Shown here: one piece after another, positions 52,157 to 61,253 of the stretch
How positions within the stretch are numbered: the first letter of the stretch is position 1
How the letters are laid out: each line of letters starts with the position of its first letter
NCBI RefSeq assembly: GCF_001642995.1
Contig: NZ_LOHS01000177.1
Coordinates: 1 to 64,000, forward strand
Length of the DNA stretch: 64,000 nucleotides
Source: Streptomyces jeddahensis
GTDB lineage: Bacteria > Actinomycetota > Actinomycetes > Streptomycetales > Streptomycetaceae
Reading direction: 5' to 3'
Notes under the pieces: model-generated
Databases searched by the model: none
What the model was told of the DNA's origin: nothing
What the model saw: only the letters and a program-made list of their open reading frames with translations
Translations under genes and position numbers: made by a program

Positions 52157-53542
52157 TTATGCGGTCCGGGCGTCGGCAGGCGACGTCACGGGGGCCTCCT
52201 GACCGCCATCGGGCTCTACCTGCGCCAGGTCACGGAGCCTGGTCTCCTTCGCCGCGCCGACCGCGATCAGCGTCACCACCGCTGCCGCGATCACATAGAG
52301 GGCGATGAGCGTGGAGCCGCCGGTTTCCTCGAGCAGCGCGGTAGCGATGAGCGGCGCAGGCGCGCCTGCGGCAACGGACGCGAACTGCGCGCCGATAGAG
52401 GCGCCCGAGTAGCGCATCCGCGTTGCGAACATCTCGGAGAAGAAGGCAGCCTGCGGGGCGTACATCGCGCCGTGCAGGACCAGCCCGACGGTCACCGCGA
52501 GAAGGAGGTTCATGAAGCTGCCGGTGTCGATCAGCGCGAAGAACGGGAACATCCAGAGGCCGATTCCTGCCGCGCCCAGCAGATAGACGGGCCTGCGGCC
52601 GACGCGGTCCGACAGGGCGCCCCAGAGCGGGATCACCGCGAAGTGCAGGGCAGATCCGATGAGTACGGCGTTGAGCGCGGTCTGCTGGGAGACGCCGGCC
52701 GAGGTCGTGGCGTACACGAGGATGAAGGCGGTGATGACGTAGTAGCTGATGTTCTCCGCCATGCGTGCGCCCATGGCGACCAGGACGTCCCGCCAGTGGT
52801 GGCGCAACACGGCGATCAGCGGCAGCTTCTCCACGTCGGCGGTGTTCGCCCCCTTGCGCGCTTCGGCCTGAGCAAGTGCCGCCTTGAAAACGGGAGATTC
52901 ATCGACAGAGAGACGAATCCACAGACCGACGATCACCAGCACACCGGACAGCAGGAACGGGATGCGCCAACCCCATGAAGTGAACGCGGCATCGGACAGC
53001 ACTGCGGTCAGCAGCGACAGCACACCGGTGGCCAGCAGCTGGCCGGCCGGGGCGCCGGTCTGGGGCCACGACGCCCAGAACCCACGGCGCCTGGCATCGC
53101 CGTGCTCGGACACCAGCAGTACGGCACCGCCCCACTCGCCGCCGAGCGCGAAGCCCTGCACCAGCCGCAGCACCGTCAGCAGCACCGGTGCAGCGGTTCC
53201 CACGGTCGCATGGGTGGGCAACAAGCCGATCGCAAAGGTGGCCCCACCCATCAGCAGCAGACTCAGCACGAGCAGCTTCTTGCGCCCGAGCCGGTCCCCG
53301 TAGTGCCCGAAGACCAGCGCTCCCAGCGGCCGGGCGGCGAAGCCGACGGCATAGGTCAGGAAGGAGAGCAGCGTTCCCACGAGCGGGTCGGAGTCGGGGA
53401 AGAAGAGCTTGTTGAAGACGAGCGCGGCGGCGGAGCCGTAGAGGAAGAAGTCGTACCACTCGATGGTGGTGCCGATGAGGCTTGCGGCGACGATGCGCTT
53501 GAGGTTGCCTGGGGGTGGTGGAGCGGTGGTTGCGGAGGCCAT
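52157..53542 (-). CDS. MFS transporter, metabolite:H+ symporter (MHS/ShiA) type
   Basis: A 461-residue transporter with 12 helices of the MHS family (KgtP, ProP, ShiA). Family hallmarks are EWYDFFLYGSAAALVFNKLF at the start, the helix 2-3 motif GHYGDRLGRKK and the LRLVQGFALGGEWGGAVLLV segment. It would import a carboxylate or similar acid with a proton. The ATG has GAGGAAG upstream. Placed beside an SDR and a GAF/PucR regulator, it could supply 3-hydroxybutyrate or a related acid. Confidence 0.9.
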   Translation of the reverse strand: MASATTAPPPPGNLKRIVAASLIGTTIEWYDFFLYGSAAALVFNKLFFPDSDPLVGTLLSFLTYAVGFAARPLGALVFGHYGDRLGRKKLLVLSLLLMGGATFAIGLLPTHATVGTAAPVLLTVLRLVQGFALGGEWGGAVLLVSEHGDARRRGFWASWPQTGAPAGQLLATGVLSLLTAVLSDAAFTSWGWRIPFLLSGVLVIVGLWIRLSVDESPVFKAALAQAEARKGANTADVEKLPLIAVLRHHWRDVLVAMGARMAENISYYVITAFILVYATTSAGVSQQTALNAVLIGSALHFAVIPLWGALSDRVGRRPVYLLGAAGIGLWMFPFFALIDTGSFMNLLLAVTVGLVLHGAMYAPQAAFFSEMFATRMRYSGASIGAQFASVAAGAPAPLIATALLEETGGSTLIALYVIAAAVVTLIAVGAAKETRLRDLAQVEPDGGQEAPVTSPADARTA

Positions 53543-53695
53543 GTGCGCCACTTCCTCGTATGGGGTGGGGACGGGTACGTGTCCGGACACCGTAGAAACG
53601 TGCAGGTCAGGCGCACATGTGGCGGGACAACATAGTTCCGCGGCAGGCTATGCGCGCGGCCCCCATGCCTGGGTGGGACAGCGCCGCTTCCCCAG

Positions 53696-53743
53696 ATGTT
53701 CGAGCCGGTGCGCGGCTTCGCTCCGGACATCGTCGGCGCGTAG
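53696..53743 (+). pseudogene. scrap of isopropylmalate/tartrate dehydrogenase
   Basis: The frame MFEPVRGFAPDIVGA followed by TAG closely matches the conserved C-terminal motif of the isopropylmalate/isocitrate/tartrate dehydrogenase family (MFEPVHGSAPDIAG). Nothing before or after continues the protein, and the invariant His is Arg, so it is a degraded fragment. Confidence 0.5.
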
Positions 53744-53877
53744 AGCAGCTCGCGCGGGCTCTGGAGGTCATCCGTCGGCAAACACCAAGGTGGAGATCAC
53801 CAAGGCGTTCACCGACTTCTACGCCGGCGCCTTCGGCCCCGTGCCTCGCATGGCGCGCCTGGCCTACGACCGATAGC

Positions 53878-54206
53878 CAGTTCGCCGCCACCCCGTACGG
53901 GGACGCCGAACGGTACGCGCTGATCGCCCTGCTCGGCGTCGCCATGGGAGTCCAGAACGCCGCGCCCGCGCCCTGGCCGATCCCGGACCTGACCACCACC
54001 GTCCTGACCCTGACCATCATTGGCATGGCCTCCGACAGCAAGGCCGCCGGGGGTCACGGCGGCAAGAGCTGCCGCCGCACCCTCTCGACGCCCGCCATGT
54101 TCGCCGGGGCCTTCTCGGCGCCGTGGCCGTCCTGCACGGCAGTCCGGCGCTTCCCTGCTGTACGCCAACCTGGCAGCCGCTCACCTGCCGTCGCGGCGCG
54201 CGGCCG
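53878..54206 (+). pseudogene. DUF1275 (YoaK) pseudogene, C-terminal part
   Basis: The translation reads through ALIALLGVAMGVQNAA, IPDLTTTVLTLTIIGMASDS and RTLSTPAMFAGAF in one frame, which matches the C-terminal membrane helices of DUF1275 proteins. It then continues in a second frame (LGAVAVLHGSPALP) and a third (LLYANLAAAH). Two frameshifts and a missing N-terminus make it non-functional. It ends next to the stop of the serine hydrolase gene. Confidence 0.75.
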
Positions 54207-54208
54207 TC

Positions 54209-55297
54209 TCAGTTGCCGACGAGGGCGTCGTGGATGGCCCACCCCATGTCGCCGGCACACCAGCTGATGTTGCCGAGGACGGCGACGTCAAGGTCCTGCT
54301 GCGGGTAGTGGTAGAGGCGGGCACTGACTCCGTCCTCCTCGCCCGTGTGGCCCCATCGGACGATGGTTCCTTCGTCGTCGAGGATGTGGGTGAGGCCGAA
54401 GCCGTACATCCACCGGTAGCCGCGGACCTTCTCCGCGCGCTCATCGACCTGCGGGGTCAGCGCCAGGCGCGTGGTCTCCTCGTTCAGCAGCCGCCCGTAG
54501 CGCAGTGCGTGGGCGAAGGCCGTGAGATCGGCGGCGGTACAGGTGGCCCCTCCGTCGGCGGCGGCACCGGGGGTGGTCGCGTAGTGATTCGTTCGGTACG
54601 GGGTGGGGCTGTCGGCGGTGCTGAGGTATCCCTCGGCGGTGTCAGGACCCAGGTCGTCCAGGGCCGGGAATCCTGCCCCGCTCATCCCGGCACGGGCGAA
54701 GACGTCGTCGGCGATGACCTCCTCGAAGGAGCGGCCGGTCACCGACTCGATGAGCAGGCCCAGCAGGATGTAGCCGGCGCCGTTGTACAGATGGCGCTCC
54801 CCGGGAGGGAAGTGGGGCTTCTTGCCGGCGAACAGCGGCAGGTAGTCCTTGTTGCTCCGCAGCAGGTACAGCGGGTGGGAGGAGGTCAGGGCGGCCCATT
54901 CGGCCTCCCAGTCGTCGCTGCCCTCCTCGAACCAGTCGCCGATGCCCGACGTCATCGTGAGGGCGTGATGGATCGTCACGCGCGAATCGAGCTGCGGCAT
55001 ATGGTCTTTCACGAAGCCCACCAAGGCGTCGTCCAGGCGGACGTGCTCGTGCTCGACGAGCTGCAGGACGGCGACCGCTGTGAACATCTTGGACACCGAC
55101 GCCACCCGGAAGCGTGTGTCGCAGGTGTTCGGTATGGACCACCGCCGTGACGCCATCCCGAGCGCGCGGGAGAACACCGGCTCCCCGTGCCGCGTGACAC
55201 GGACCGTACCGGAGAACCCCTTCCTCTCCGCGAGACCTGAGACGACCTCCTCCAGGCGAGCAGGATCGAAGCCGTCAGCCGTCGTCACCGTCGTCAC
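54209..55297 (-). CDS. serine hydrolase, class C beta-lactamase fold
   Basis: A 362-residue cytoplasmic or exported serine hydrolase. The SxxK nucleophile motif is S67-VSK (RVASVSKMFT), the Tyr motif is HLYNGAGY and the KTG-equivalent is GHTG. No clear signal peptide is seen, so it may be an esterase or D-aminopeptidase-like enzyme rather than a beta-lactamase. GTG 55297 was preferred over an in-frame GTG 9 nt downstream. Confidence 0.85.
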   Translation of the reverse strand: MTTVTTADGFDPARLEEVVSGLAERKGFSGTVRVTRHGEPVFSRALGMASRRWSIPNTCDTRFRVASVSKMFTAVAVLQLVEHEHVRLDDALVGFVKDHMPQLDSRVTIHHALTMTSGIGDWFEEGSDDWEAEWAALTSSHPLYLLRSNKDYLPLFAGKKPHFPPGERHLYNGAGYILLGLLIESVTGRSFEEVIADDVFARAGMSGAGFPALDDLGPDTAEGYLSTADSPTPYRTNHYATTPGAAADGGATCTAADLTAFAHALRYGRLLNEETTRLALTPQVDERAEKVRGYRWMYGFGLTHILDDEGTIVRWGHTGEEDGVSARLYHYPQQDLDVAVLGNISWCAGDMGWAIHDALVGN

Positions 55298-55619
55298 CGC
55301 AGACCCCCGCAGAAGAAAATGTTCACCAGCCATCGGTGATGATCGTCAGAAGTCCGCCCGCGGGCAACCGCTTTACCGGTGCCTGCCCGCGTGCCCGCCC
55401 GCCTCGCCGCGGCGAGAGCGTCGCCCGACCCGCGTCGACCGCTGACCCGTGTATGAGAACTGCCGCGGCAGCGCTGGGCATTTGCCGGCCCGCGAAAGCG
55501 GCCGCGCGAACCGCGAGACCGCTGTCGACCTCCCGGCGCACGGAGCGGTATCCGGCCCAGCAGGGACCCAGCCGTGTGCAGCATGATCAGGGGACCCAGC
55601 GCACACCGGCCTCCGGCCG
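55298..55619. other. intergenic, nothing identified
   Basis: This 322-bp gap between the serine hydrolase start and the PNPOx-fold gene end has open frames on both strands, but none with a ribosome site, family match or consistent codon pattern. It may be the eroded remains of a gene. Confidence 0.5.
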
Positions 55620-56279
55620 CTACCGACGCGTCACGTGTCCCCTCGTGTCTGAACCGGCCCGCCCCGCTTCGGCCGCGGCCCCGAAGTAGTCGCCGCCCTT
55701 GCGCCTCACGTCGTCGGTTCCCCAGGCCCTGCCACCTGCGGTCGGCAGTTTGGCCATCCGCGGTATGTGCTTGGAGCAGTGGATATAGGCTTCCTCGACC
55801 TCGATCTCGACCCACACCTGCGGGCGCCGCCCCGGTACCGGATCGCGCGGGAGGTCCGGGTACGCGGTGCGCATGTCGTCGTCGGAGACGAGGCGGGCGG
55901 TGCCGTTGACGTGCAGGCCTATCCGATCGCGGAGGAAGTCGATCATCAGGATGCCGACGTGGGGGTTCTCGCGGATGTTGCCGAGGCTCGCCATGACGCC
56001 GTTGCCACGGTACTCGGGGTAGGCGAGCAAGCGTTCGCCGAGCACCTGGAGGAAGCCCTGCGGCCCGGCGCGGAACGTGCTGTCGCATTCGCCGTGGGCG
56101 TCCGACGTGGCGAGGAAGAACATCTCCTGCCGCGCCACGAACTCACGCATCCGCGAGTTGAGCCGGTCGAGAACCTGCTCCTCGTAGAACCGGTCGGCGC
56201 GGGCGAAGGTGCCCAACTCCCGCTGGATCTGGTGCTCGCCGTGGCTTCCGGGGCGGTCTGCGCGCTCATCGTGGTGCAA
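55620..56279 (-). CDS. PNPOx-fold flavin protein, TTG start or frameshifted N-terminus
   Basis: A 219-residue split-barrel protein of the pyridoxamine-5'-phosphate-oxidase-related group. Typical blocks are RMREFVARQEMFFLATSDAH, GECDSTFRAGPQGFLQVL, NPHVGILMIDFLRDRIGLHV and the C-terminal EAYIHCSKHIPRM. TTG 56279 fits with AGGAG 5 nt upstream. The expected homologue N-terminus (MSAQT...) begins at ATG 56268 in another frame, so a 1-nt indel near 56250 could also explain it. The enzyme would reduce or detoxify a small molecule with FMN or F420. Confidence 0.75.
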   Translation of the reverse strand: MHHDERADRPGSHGEHQIQRELGTFARADRFYEEQVLDRLNSRMREFVARQEMFFLATSDAHGECDSTFRAGPQGFLQVLGERLLAYPEYRGNGVMASLGNIRENPHVGILMIDFLRDRIGLHVNGTARLVSDDDMRTAYPDLPRDPVPGRRPQVWVEIEVEEAYIHCSKHIPRMAKLPTAGGRAWGTDDVRRKGGDYFGAAAEAGRAGSDTRGHVTRR

Positions 56280-56452
56280 CGATTCTCCTGTGACCGGGCT
56301 TGGCGAAAGCAGGGGTGCCTCGAGACGTAACGCGTGATTTCCGGGAGGTGACCGACCCGGACGCCCGCAACACCATGCTTGGTGCGGCGGCCCTGTTCCC
56401 GCTCCGGGCCGACAGTTTAGGCGATGACGTCGGCGACGTCGCCCGGCCTGGG

Positions 56453-57631
56453 TCACTCGATCTCCGTCGATGTGCTGCTGGCCCTCGAGGAGTTGGTGCC
56501 GGAAGACGACGAAGGCGAAAACGACGCAGGAGAAAACGACGCAGGAGAAAACGACGACGAAGGCGACGTGCCGCTCAGCGCCTGCTGGATATCGGCGGTA
56601 GGAAACTGAACCCGTTTGCTCTGCGTGAGCAGCCGGCGGTGGAAGTCGCCCATGACGACTGCTGGGCGGGCGTACCGGTCGATGATCGCTCTGATCTCGG
56701 GCGGGACGCCATCGGGGCGGCGGCCCGCGATCCATTCCCGCAAGAACGTGTCGTGGTCGATGTCACCGCGCACGTCATGAAGCAGGTGGTAGCGGAGCAG
56801 ATGGCTGCCTGCATAGCAGCGGTCGTAGGCCAAGTGGCCTGCCAGGAACGCCGCTTCTTCCGCGGAGAGTGCGAATTCTGAGCTCAGAGCGAGGCCGAAG
56901 TCCGCGAAGTACAGCTGCCGGCCGTCGGTCAGCAGATTGGCGAAGTGCGCGTCGAAGTGGACCAGTCCATGAGAACTCATGAACTCCGTCCCGCGGTTCA
57001 AAGCGTCCTCGATCCACACATAGGGCGAGTCGGCCCCTGGCTCCGCGTAGCCGGAATCGCGGACGTCGTCCAGCCACGCGGCGAGGGACTGCGGCACGTG
57101 TTCCAGGAAGAGCACCAAGCTGGCGGATGAGCGGCCGATGGCCTCCAGCCGGCGTCGCACGGCAGCCGAACCTTCCCAATGCGCGACGGCCCCCTCAATT
57201 CCCCCGAACGCGTCGGCGAAGTCCGTGGGAGGACTGTCCGGCAGGATCCGCCAGTGATACAGCAGCGGGAAATCCGCGTACTCGTTGTCGAGCACCCACG
57301 CGGTGGTCATGATGTGCACGGCCAACTCACGCCAGGCCCCGAACCCAGCCGATCCCACCCCGTACTGGTAGAACATCGGCAGGTCGAAGAGATTGGCAGT
57401 CGACCGGATGTTTTTGGACTGCAACTCGATGTCCGTCAGCGGAACGCGCTTCACGAAGACGCGGATGCCGTCGACATCAAGCTCCGCGGACCTGCCGCCG
57501 ATGCCGGAGCCAAGGGCGGGCGCGGCGGCCACCGCATCTGCGAGACGGTGGTCGCTGAGCAGGGAGAGGCGTGTGCCCACCGTCTCGTACGACGACAGAC
57601 GCTCAGCGCGCAACCGCCTTGCTTCAGGCAT
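56453..57631 (-). CDS. kinase-fold protein with SFSPA-repeat tail
   Basis: A 392-residue protein with a protein-kinase/APH-like fold. The Lys in VFVKRVPL (K61), the catalytic loop HFDAHFANL (225-233) and the metal motif DFG (244-246) are all in place, though spacing differs from Ser/Thr kinases. From about 355 the tail is Ser/Pro-rich with a repeated SFSPA unit, encoded by 15-bp repeats. GAGGAG precedes the ATG. The substrate is unknown; it may be a small-molecule or protein kinase. Confidence 0.72.
   Translation of the reverse strand: MPEARRLRAERLSSYETVGTRLSLLSDHRLADAVAAAPALGSGIGGRSAELDVDGIRVFVKRVPLTDIELQSKNIRSTANLFDLPMFYQYGVGSAGFGAWRELAVHIMTTAWVLDNEYADFPLLYHWRILPDSPPTDFADAFGGIEGAVAHWEGSAAVRRRLEAIGRSSASLVLFLEHVPQSLAAWLDDVRDSGYAEPGADSPYVWIEDALNRGTEFMSSHGLVHFDAHFANLLTDGRQLYFADFGLALSSEFALSAEEAAFLAGHLAYDRCYAGSHLLRYHLLHDVRGDIDHDTFLREWIAGRRPDGVPPEIRAIIDRYARPAVVMGDFHRRLLTQSKRVQFPTADIQQALSGTSPSSSFSPASFSPASFSPSSSSGTNSSRASSTSTEIE
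56517..56556 (-). repeat. 15-bp tandem repeat encoding SFSPA
   Basis: About 2.7 copies of a 15-bp unit (GAAAACGACGCAGGA on the + strand) lie inside the kinase-fold gene. Being a multiple of three, gain or loss of units keeps the frame, so tail length may vary between strains. Confidence 0.8.
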
Positions 57632-57859
57632 CGACGACTCCTCGATGTCCAGCCGTTCCTGGAGGCTTGGATCGGGGGTCACGCTAACGTGCCCGTTCAC
57701 GGCGGGCCAGAAAGTTCTCCGGCTGGGCACCGGGCTGCCCGGCGGCCGGCAGGCAGGGCACGGGCGCGGTGGGAGAGGAACCGGATGCCGACCGGACCCG
57801 GTTGCCCCCCACCGCCGCCCCGCCTGCCGGGACGCCGGGGCGGAGATACTCCGCTGAGA

Positions 57860-59305
57860 TCAGACCGCCGGGGCCGGGTAGGTCGGGTACTCCACCCCGG
57901 AGACGTGCTGGACGACGCGGATGACCTGGCAGGAGTAGCCGAACTCGTTGTCGTACCAGAGGTACAGGATGGCGTTGTCGCCCTCGACCTTGGTGGCGCC
58001 GGCGTCGATGATCGAGGCGTGGCGCGAGCCGATGAAGTCGCTCGAGACGGCGTCAGGGGCGGTGATGAAGTCGATCTGGCGCTTGAGCGGTGAGGTCAGC
58101 GACACGTTGCGGAGGTGGTCGAGAACCTCCTCGCGGGTGGTCCCGCGCGCGAGCTGCAGGTTGAGGATCGCGATCGAGACGTCCGGCACGGGGACGCGGA
58201 TGGAGCTGCCGGTGATCTTCGCCTTGAGGTCGGGCAGCGCCTTGGCCACGGCGGAGGCGGCACCGGTCTCGGTGATGACCATGTTGAGCGGCGCGGAGCG
58301 GCCGCGGCGGTCCGCCTTGTGGTAGTTGTCCAGGAGATTCTGGTCGTTGGTGAACGAGTGGACGGTCTCCACGTGGCCGCGCAGTACGCCGTACTCGTCC
58401 GCCATCGCCTTCAGCGGCGGGACGATCGCGTTCGTGGTGCAGGACGCGCAGGACAGGATCTGCTCGTCCGGCTTGATCGTGTCGTGGTTGACGCCGTGCA
58501 CGATGTTGGGGACGTCGCCCTTGCCCGGCGCGGTGAGGACGACCTTGTCGATGCCGGGGCGGAGGTGGTTCGACAGGCCCTCGCGGTCGCGCCACTTGCC
58601 GGTGTTGTCGATGAGGATGGCGTTCTTGATGCCGTACGCCGTGTAGTCGACCTCCGTCGGGTCGTTGGCGTAGATCACCTTGATGGCGTTGCCGTTGGCG
58701 ATGATCGTGCTGTCCGCCTCGTCGACGGTGATCGTGCCCTGGAACTGGCCGTGGATGGAGTCACGGCGCAGCAGCGAGGCCCGCTTCACGATGTCCTGGT
58801 CGCCGCCCCCGCGGACGACGATGGCGCGCAGCCGCAGACCGTTGCCGGAGCCGGCCTTCTCGATGAGCAGGCGGGCGACGAGGCGGCCGATGCGGCCGAA
58901 GCCGTAGAGCACGACGTCGCGCGGCTCACGGCGCTCGATCTTGTTGGCGCCCGTGGCGCCGGCGACGGCCTCGGCGGTGAACTCCTCCACCGACAGACCG
59001 CGGTCGTCGGTCTTGTACGTCGCGGCGAGCATGCCGATGTCGATCTGGGACGGGCCGAGATCGAGCGTGGTGAGAGCCTGCAGGAACGGCAGCGTGTCGG
59101 TGACGGAGAGTTCCTCGCCGGCGATCTGACGTGCGAATCGGTGGGTCTTGAGGATGCTGACGACCGACTTGTTCACCAAGGAGCGGCTGTGAAGCAGGAC
59201 CGTGACGTCCCGCTCCCGGTGCAGCTTCCCGATGATCGGGATCATCGACTCCGCGATCTCCTCGCGGTTCTTCCAGTTGGTGAACGAGTCCTCGATGACA
59301 GTCAC
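57860..59305 (-). CDS. gap: glyceraldehyde-3-phosphate dehydrogenase, long form
   Basis: A 481-residue GAPDH with an N-terminal extension of about 125 residues before the Rossmann domain. GFGRIGR is at 135-141 and the catalytic cysteine is C289 in SCASCTTNA. The extension (MTVIEDSFTNWKNREEIAES onward) is the hallmark of the second actinobacterial GAPDH, GapB-like, often used in gluconeogenic conditions. GTG 59305 starts the frame. It converts glyceraldehyde 3-phosphate and 1,3-bisphosphoglycerate. Confidence 0.9.
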   Translation of the reverse strand: MTVIEDSFTNWKNREEIAESMIPIIGKLHRERDVTVLLHSRSLVNKSVVSILKTHRFARQIAGEELSVTDTLPFLQALTTLDLGPSQIDIGMLAATYKTDDRGLSVEEFTAEAVAGATGANKIERREPRDVVLYGFGRIGRLVARLLIEKAGSGNGLRLRAIVVRGGGDQDIVKRASLLRRDSIHGQFQGTITVDEADSTIIANGNAIKVIYANDPTEVDYTAYGIKNAILIDNTGKWRDREGLSNHLRPGIDKVVLTAPGKGDVPNIVHGVNHDTIKPDEQILSCASCTTNAIVPPLKAMADEYGVLRGHVETVHSFTNDQNLLDNYHKADRRGRSAPLNMVITETGAASAVAKALPDLKAKITGSSIRVPVPDVSIAILNLQLARGTTREEVLDHLRNVSLTSPLKRQIDFITAPDAVSSDFIGSRHASIIDAGATKVEGDNAILYLWYDNEFGYSCQVIRVVQHVSGVEYPTYPAPAV

Positions 59306-59608
59306 AAGTTTATCTTTCGAGCTAGGCGGCGCTCATATGCTAACCCCTCGCCATTTTGATCATTCAAGCGGTGCCGCCGCTTGAGCCGGGAGCCGCGGGA
59401 TGCCGGATCCTGCGGGCGATGTCCGCGGTACTCGCTCCCAGCGGCCGACGGCCGGCGGCCGACGGCTGGCGATCGGCGATGGGCGACGGCCTTGGCGGGA
59501 CTCCTGGCGCGAGAGCTTCGCCGTCGAGTTGAATGGCCCGGCCGCGTCGGCGACCAGGCCGACTGCTCACCGGCAGTGGCCTGACCATCCGTGAGGGAGA
59601 ACACAGCT
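59306..59608. other. divergent promoter region gap/AKR
   Basis: The 303-bp gap between two divergent genes. Near the gap side is an A/T-rich tract with a -35-like TTGAAT and a -10-like TAGCAT (complementary strand, spacing about 19 bp). The middle is a low-complexity GGCC/CGAC repeat tract (59441-59500). No operator is evident. Confidence 0.45.
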
Positions 59609-60628
59609 GTGCGCTACCGACTCTTCGGCAGGACCGGGCTCCGCGTCTCCGAGTTATTTCTGGGTGCGATGACGTTCGGTGAACAGGGTGGCGCCGGCGC
59701 CCCGCCTGAGGAGTGCCGCCGCATGCTTGACCTGTACGCCGACGCGGGAGGCAATGTCGTCGACACCGCGGTCAACTACCGTGGCGGTGAGAGCGAGACG
59801 ATCCTCGGTGAACTCATCGAGGGCCGCCGAGACCGCTTCGTCGTTGCCACCAAATACACCATCTCCCGGGACGGAAGCGACCCCAACGCCGCAGGAAACC
59901 ACCGCAAGAACCTCACCCTGTCCCTGGAGACCAGCCTCCGGAGGCTGCGCACCGACCACATCGACGTGTACTGGGTCCATCTGTGGGATCGCCACACGCC
60001 GATCGAGGAGACCATGCGGGCACTCGACGACGCCGTCCGCGCCGGCAAGATCCTCTACACAGGCATCTCCGACGCGCCCGCCTGGGTGGTCTCGCGCGCC
60101 AACACCCTCGCTGAATGGCGCGGCTGGACTTCCTTCGCCGGGCTTCAGGTCCCGTACAGCCTGCTCAACCGCGACATCGAGCGTGAGCTGCTGCCCATGG
60201 CCGAGGCGTACGGGATGACGGTCGCCGCCTGGAGTCCGCTGGCCGGAGGAGTGCTGTCCGGCAAGTACACGCGGCCGGGCGGCGCCGGGACGGACACCCG
60301 CTTCGCCGCCGACGCGCTCGGCGAGCGCGAACACGCCGTCGCGCGGGCCGTACAGGAGATCGCCGACGAGCTGGGCATCACGGCCTCCCAGGCCGCGATC
60401 GCGTGGACGCGGGCACGCTCGGCCGCGGTGCACCCCATCATCGGGGTCCGCAACGCCGAACAGCTCAAGGACAACCTCGCCGCCCTCGACGTGGATCTGC
60501 CGGAGGATGCGGTTCGGCGCCTGGATGCGGCCACCGGCTTCCGGCGCGGCTTCCCGGCGGATTTCATCGCCGAAACAACGCCATGGGTGTTCGGTGAAGC
60601 ATCCGCGCGCGTCGACGGGCGCCCCTGA
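59609..60628 (+). CDS. aldo/keto reductase
   Basis: A 339-residue NADPH-dependent reductase of the AKR superfamily (YajO/AKR11-type). The catalytic tetrad is recognisable: Asp and Tyr in VVDTAVNYRGGESE, Lys in ATKYTIS and His in VYWVHLWDRHTP. The NADPH-binding segment GVRNAEQLKDNLAAL lies near the C-terminus. GTG 59609 has AGGGAG about 9 nt upstream. The substrate is probably a sugar aldehyde or xenobiotic carbonyl. Confidence 0.88.
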   Translation: MRYRLFGRTGLRVSELFLGAMTFGEQGGAGAPPEECRRMLDLYADAGGNVVDTAVNYRGGESETILGELIEGRRDRFVVATKYTISRDGSDPNAAGNHRKNLTLSLETSLRRLRTDHIDVYWVHLWDRHTPIEETMRALDDAVRAGKILYTGISDAPAWVVSRANTLAEWRGWTSFAGLQVPYSLLNRDIERELLPMAEAYGMTVAAWSPLAGGVLSGKYTRPGGAGTDTRFAADALGEREHAVARAVQEIADELGITASQAAIAWTRARSAAVHPIIGVRNAEQLKDNLAALDVDLPEDAVRRLDAATGFRRGFPADFIAETTPWVFGEASARVDGRP

Positions 60629-60844
60629 GCGCAGCCGCGCGGTTGATCATCCGCCGCTTCCGTGTTCCGCCGCCTGCGTCGTCAGCGGTCCTGGTGTGGT
60701 GTGAGCAGTTCGGCGAAACAGGCCGGTTGCGTAGGACGAGTTCGTCGTATGAGCCCTGTTCGGTGCTGTTCGGTGATCCGTCCCTGTGCCATCGCGGTGA
60801 TCCGGCCCGGCATGGTCGTGGTGGTGAGCCGATGCGTCTGGTGC

Positions 60845-60878
60845 TGTTCGCCGGCGCCAGCACGGGCGCCGGCGAACA
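60845..60878. terminator. strong 14-bp terminator stem
   Basis: TGTTCGCCGGCGCC pairs perfectly with GGCGCCGGCGAACA around a 6-nt loop. It lies 8 bp beyond the stop of the 77-residue gene and 217 bp beyond the aldo/keto reductase, so it can end transcription from both directions. The 217-bp stretch before it shows no gene. Confidence 0.85.
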
Positions 60879-60886
60879 ACGGGCGC

Positions 60887-61120
60887 TCAGCCGGCGAGCG
60901 GCAGGGCGGTGCGGACCGCAGGCGAGAGCAGTTCGGCAGCCATCGCTTCGCCGGTGTCCGCGTCGACGACGGCGACCCGGAGGGCAGGCTCAGCCGTCGT
61001 GTCCGTGCTCGCCGTCGCGTCGAGCGCGAAGAGCATGGCGACCGGCCGGGCCGCGCCGCCCTCCTCGTACACGCCGGTGAACTGCAGAATGCGCCAGCCG
61101 TCCTCGTCCCAGTGGTCCAC
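60887..61120 (-). CDS. 77-residue protein, unknown
   Basis: A short frame beginning GTG at 61120: VDHWDEDGWRILQFTGVYEE and ending LLSPAVRTALPLAG. Three beta strands followed by a helix look plausible. The strong terminator directly after its stop supports a real transcript. The upstream region to 61253 offers no better start, so the gene could be the remnant of a longer one. No family is recognised. Confidence 0.45.
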   Translation of the reverse strand: MDHWDEDGWRILQFTGVYEEGGAARPVAMLFALDATASTDTTAEPALRVAVVDADTGEAMAAELLSPAVRTALPLAG

Positions 61121-61253
61121 AGGCCCGCTTTTGGTGCGCGCATGACAAAAGCGCAGGGACCCCGTAAACGACGGCTCCGCCTCGTCAGTGCTGCCCGGGG
61201 GTGGGATTCTGGTGGGGTAGTGACGTGTCCGCCGAGGAGACTCGGGAGGGCCG

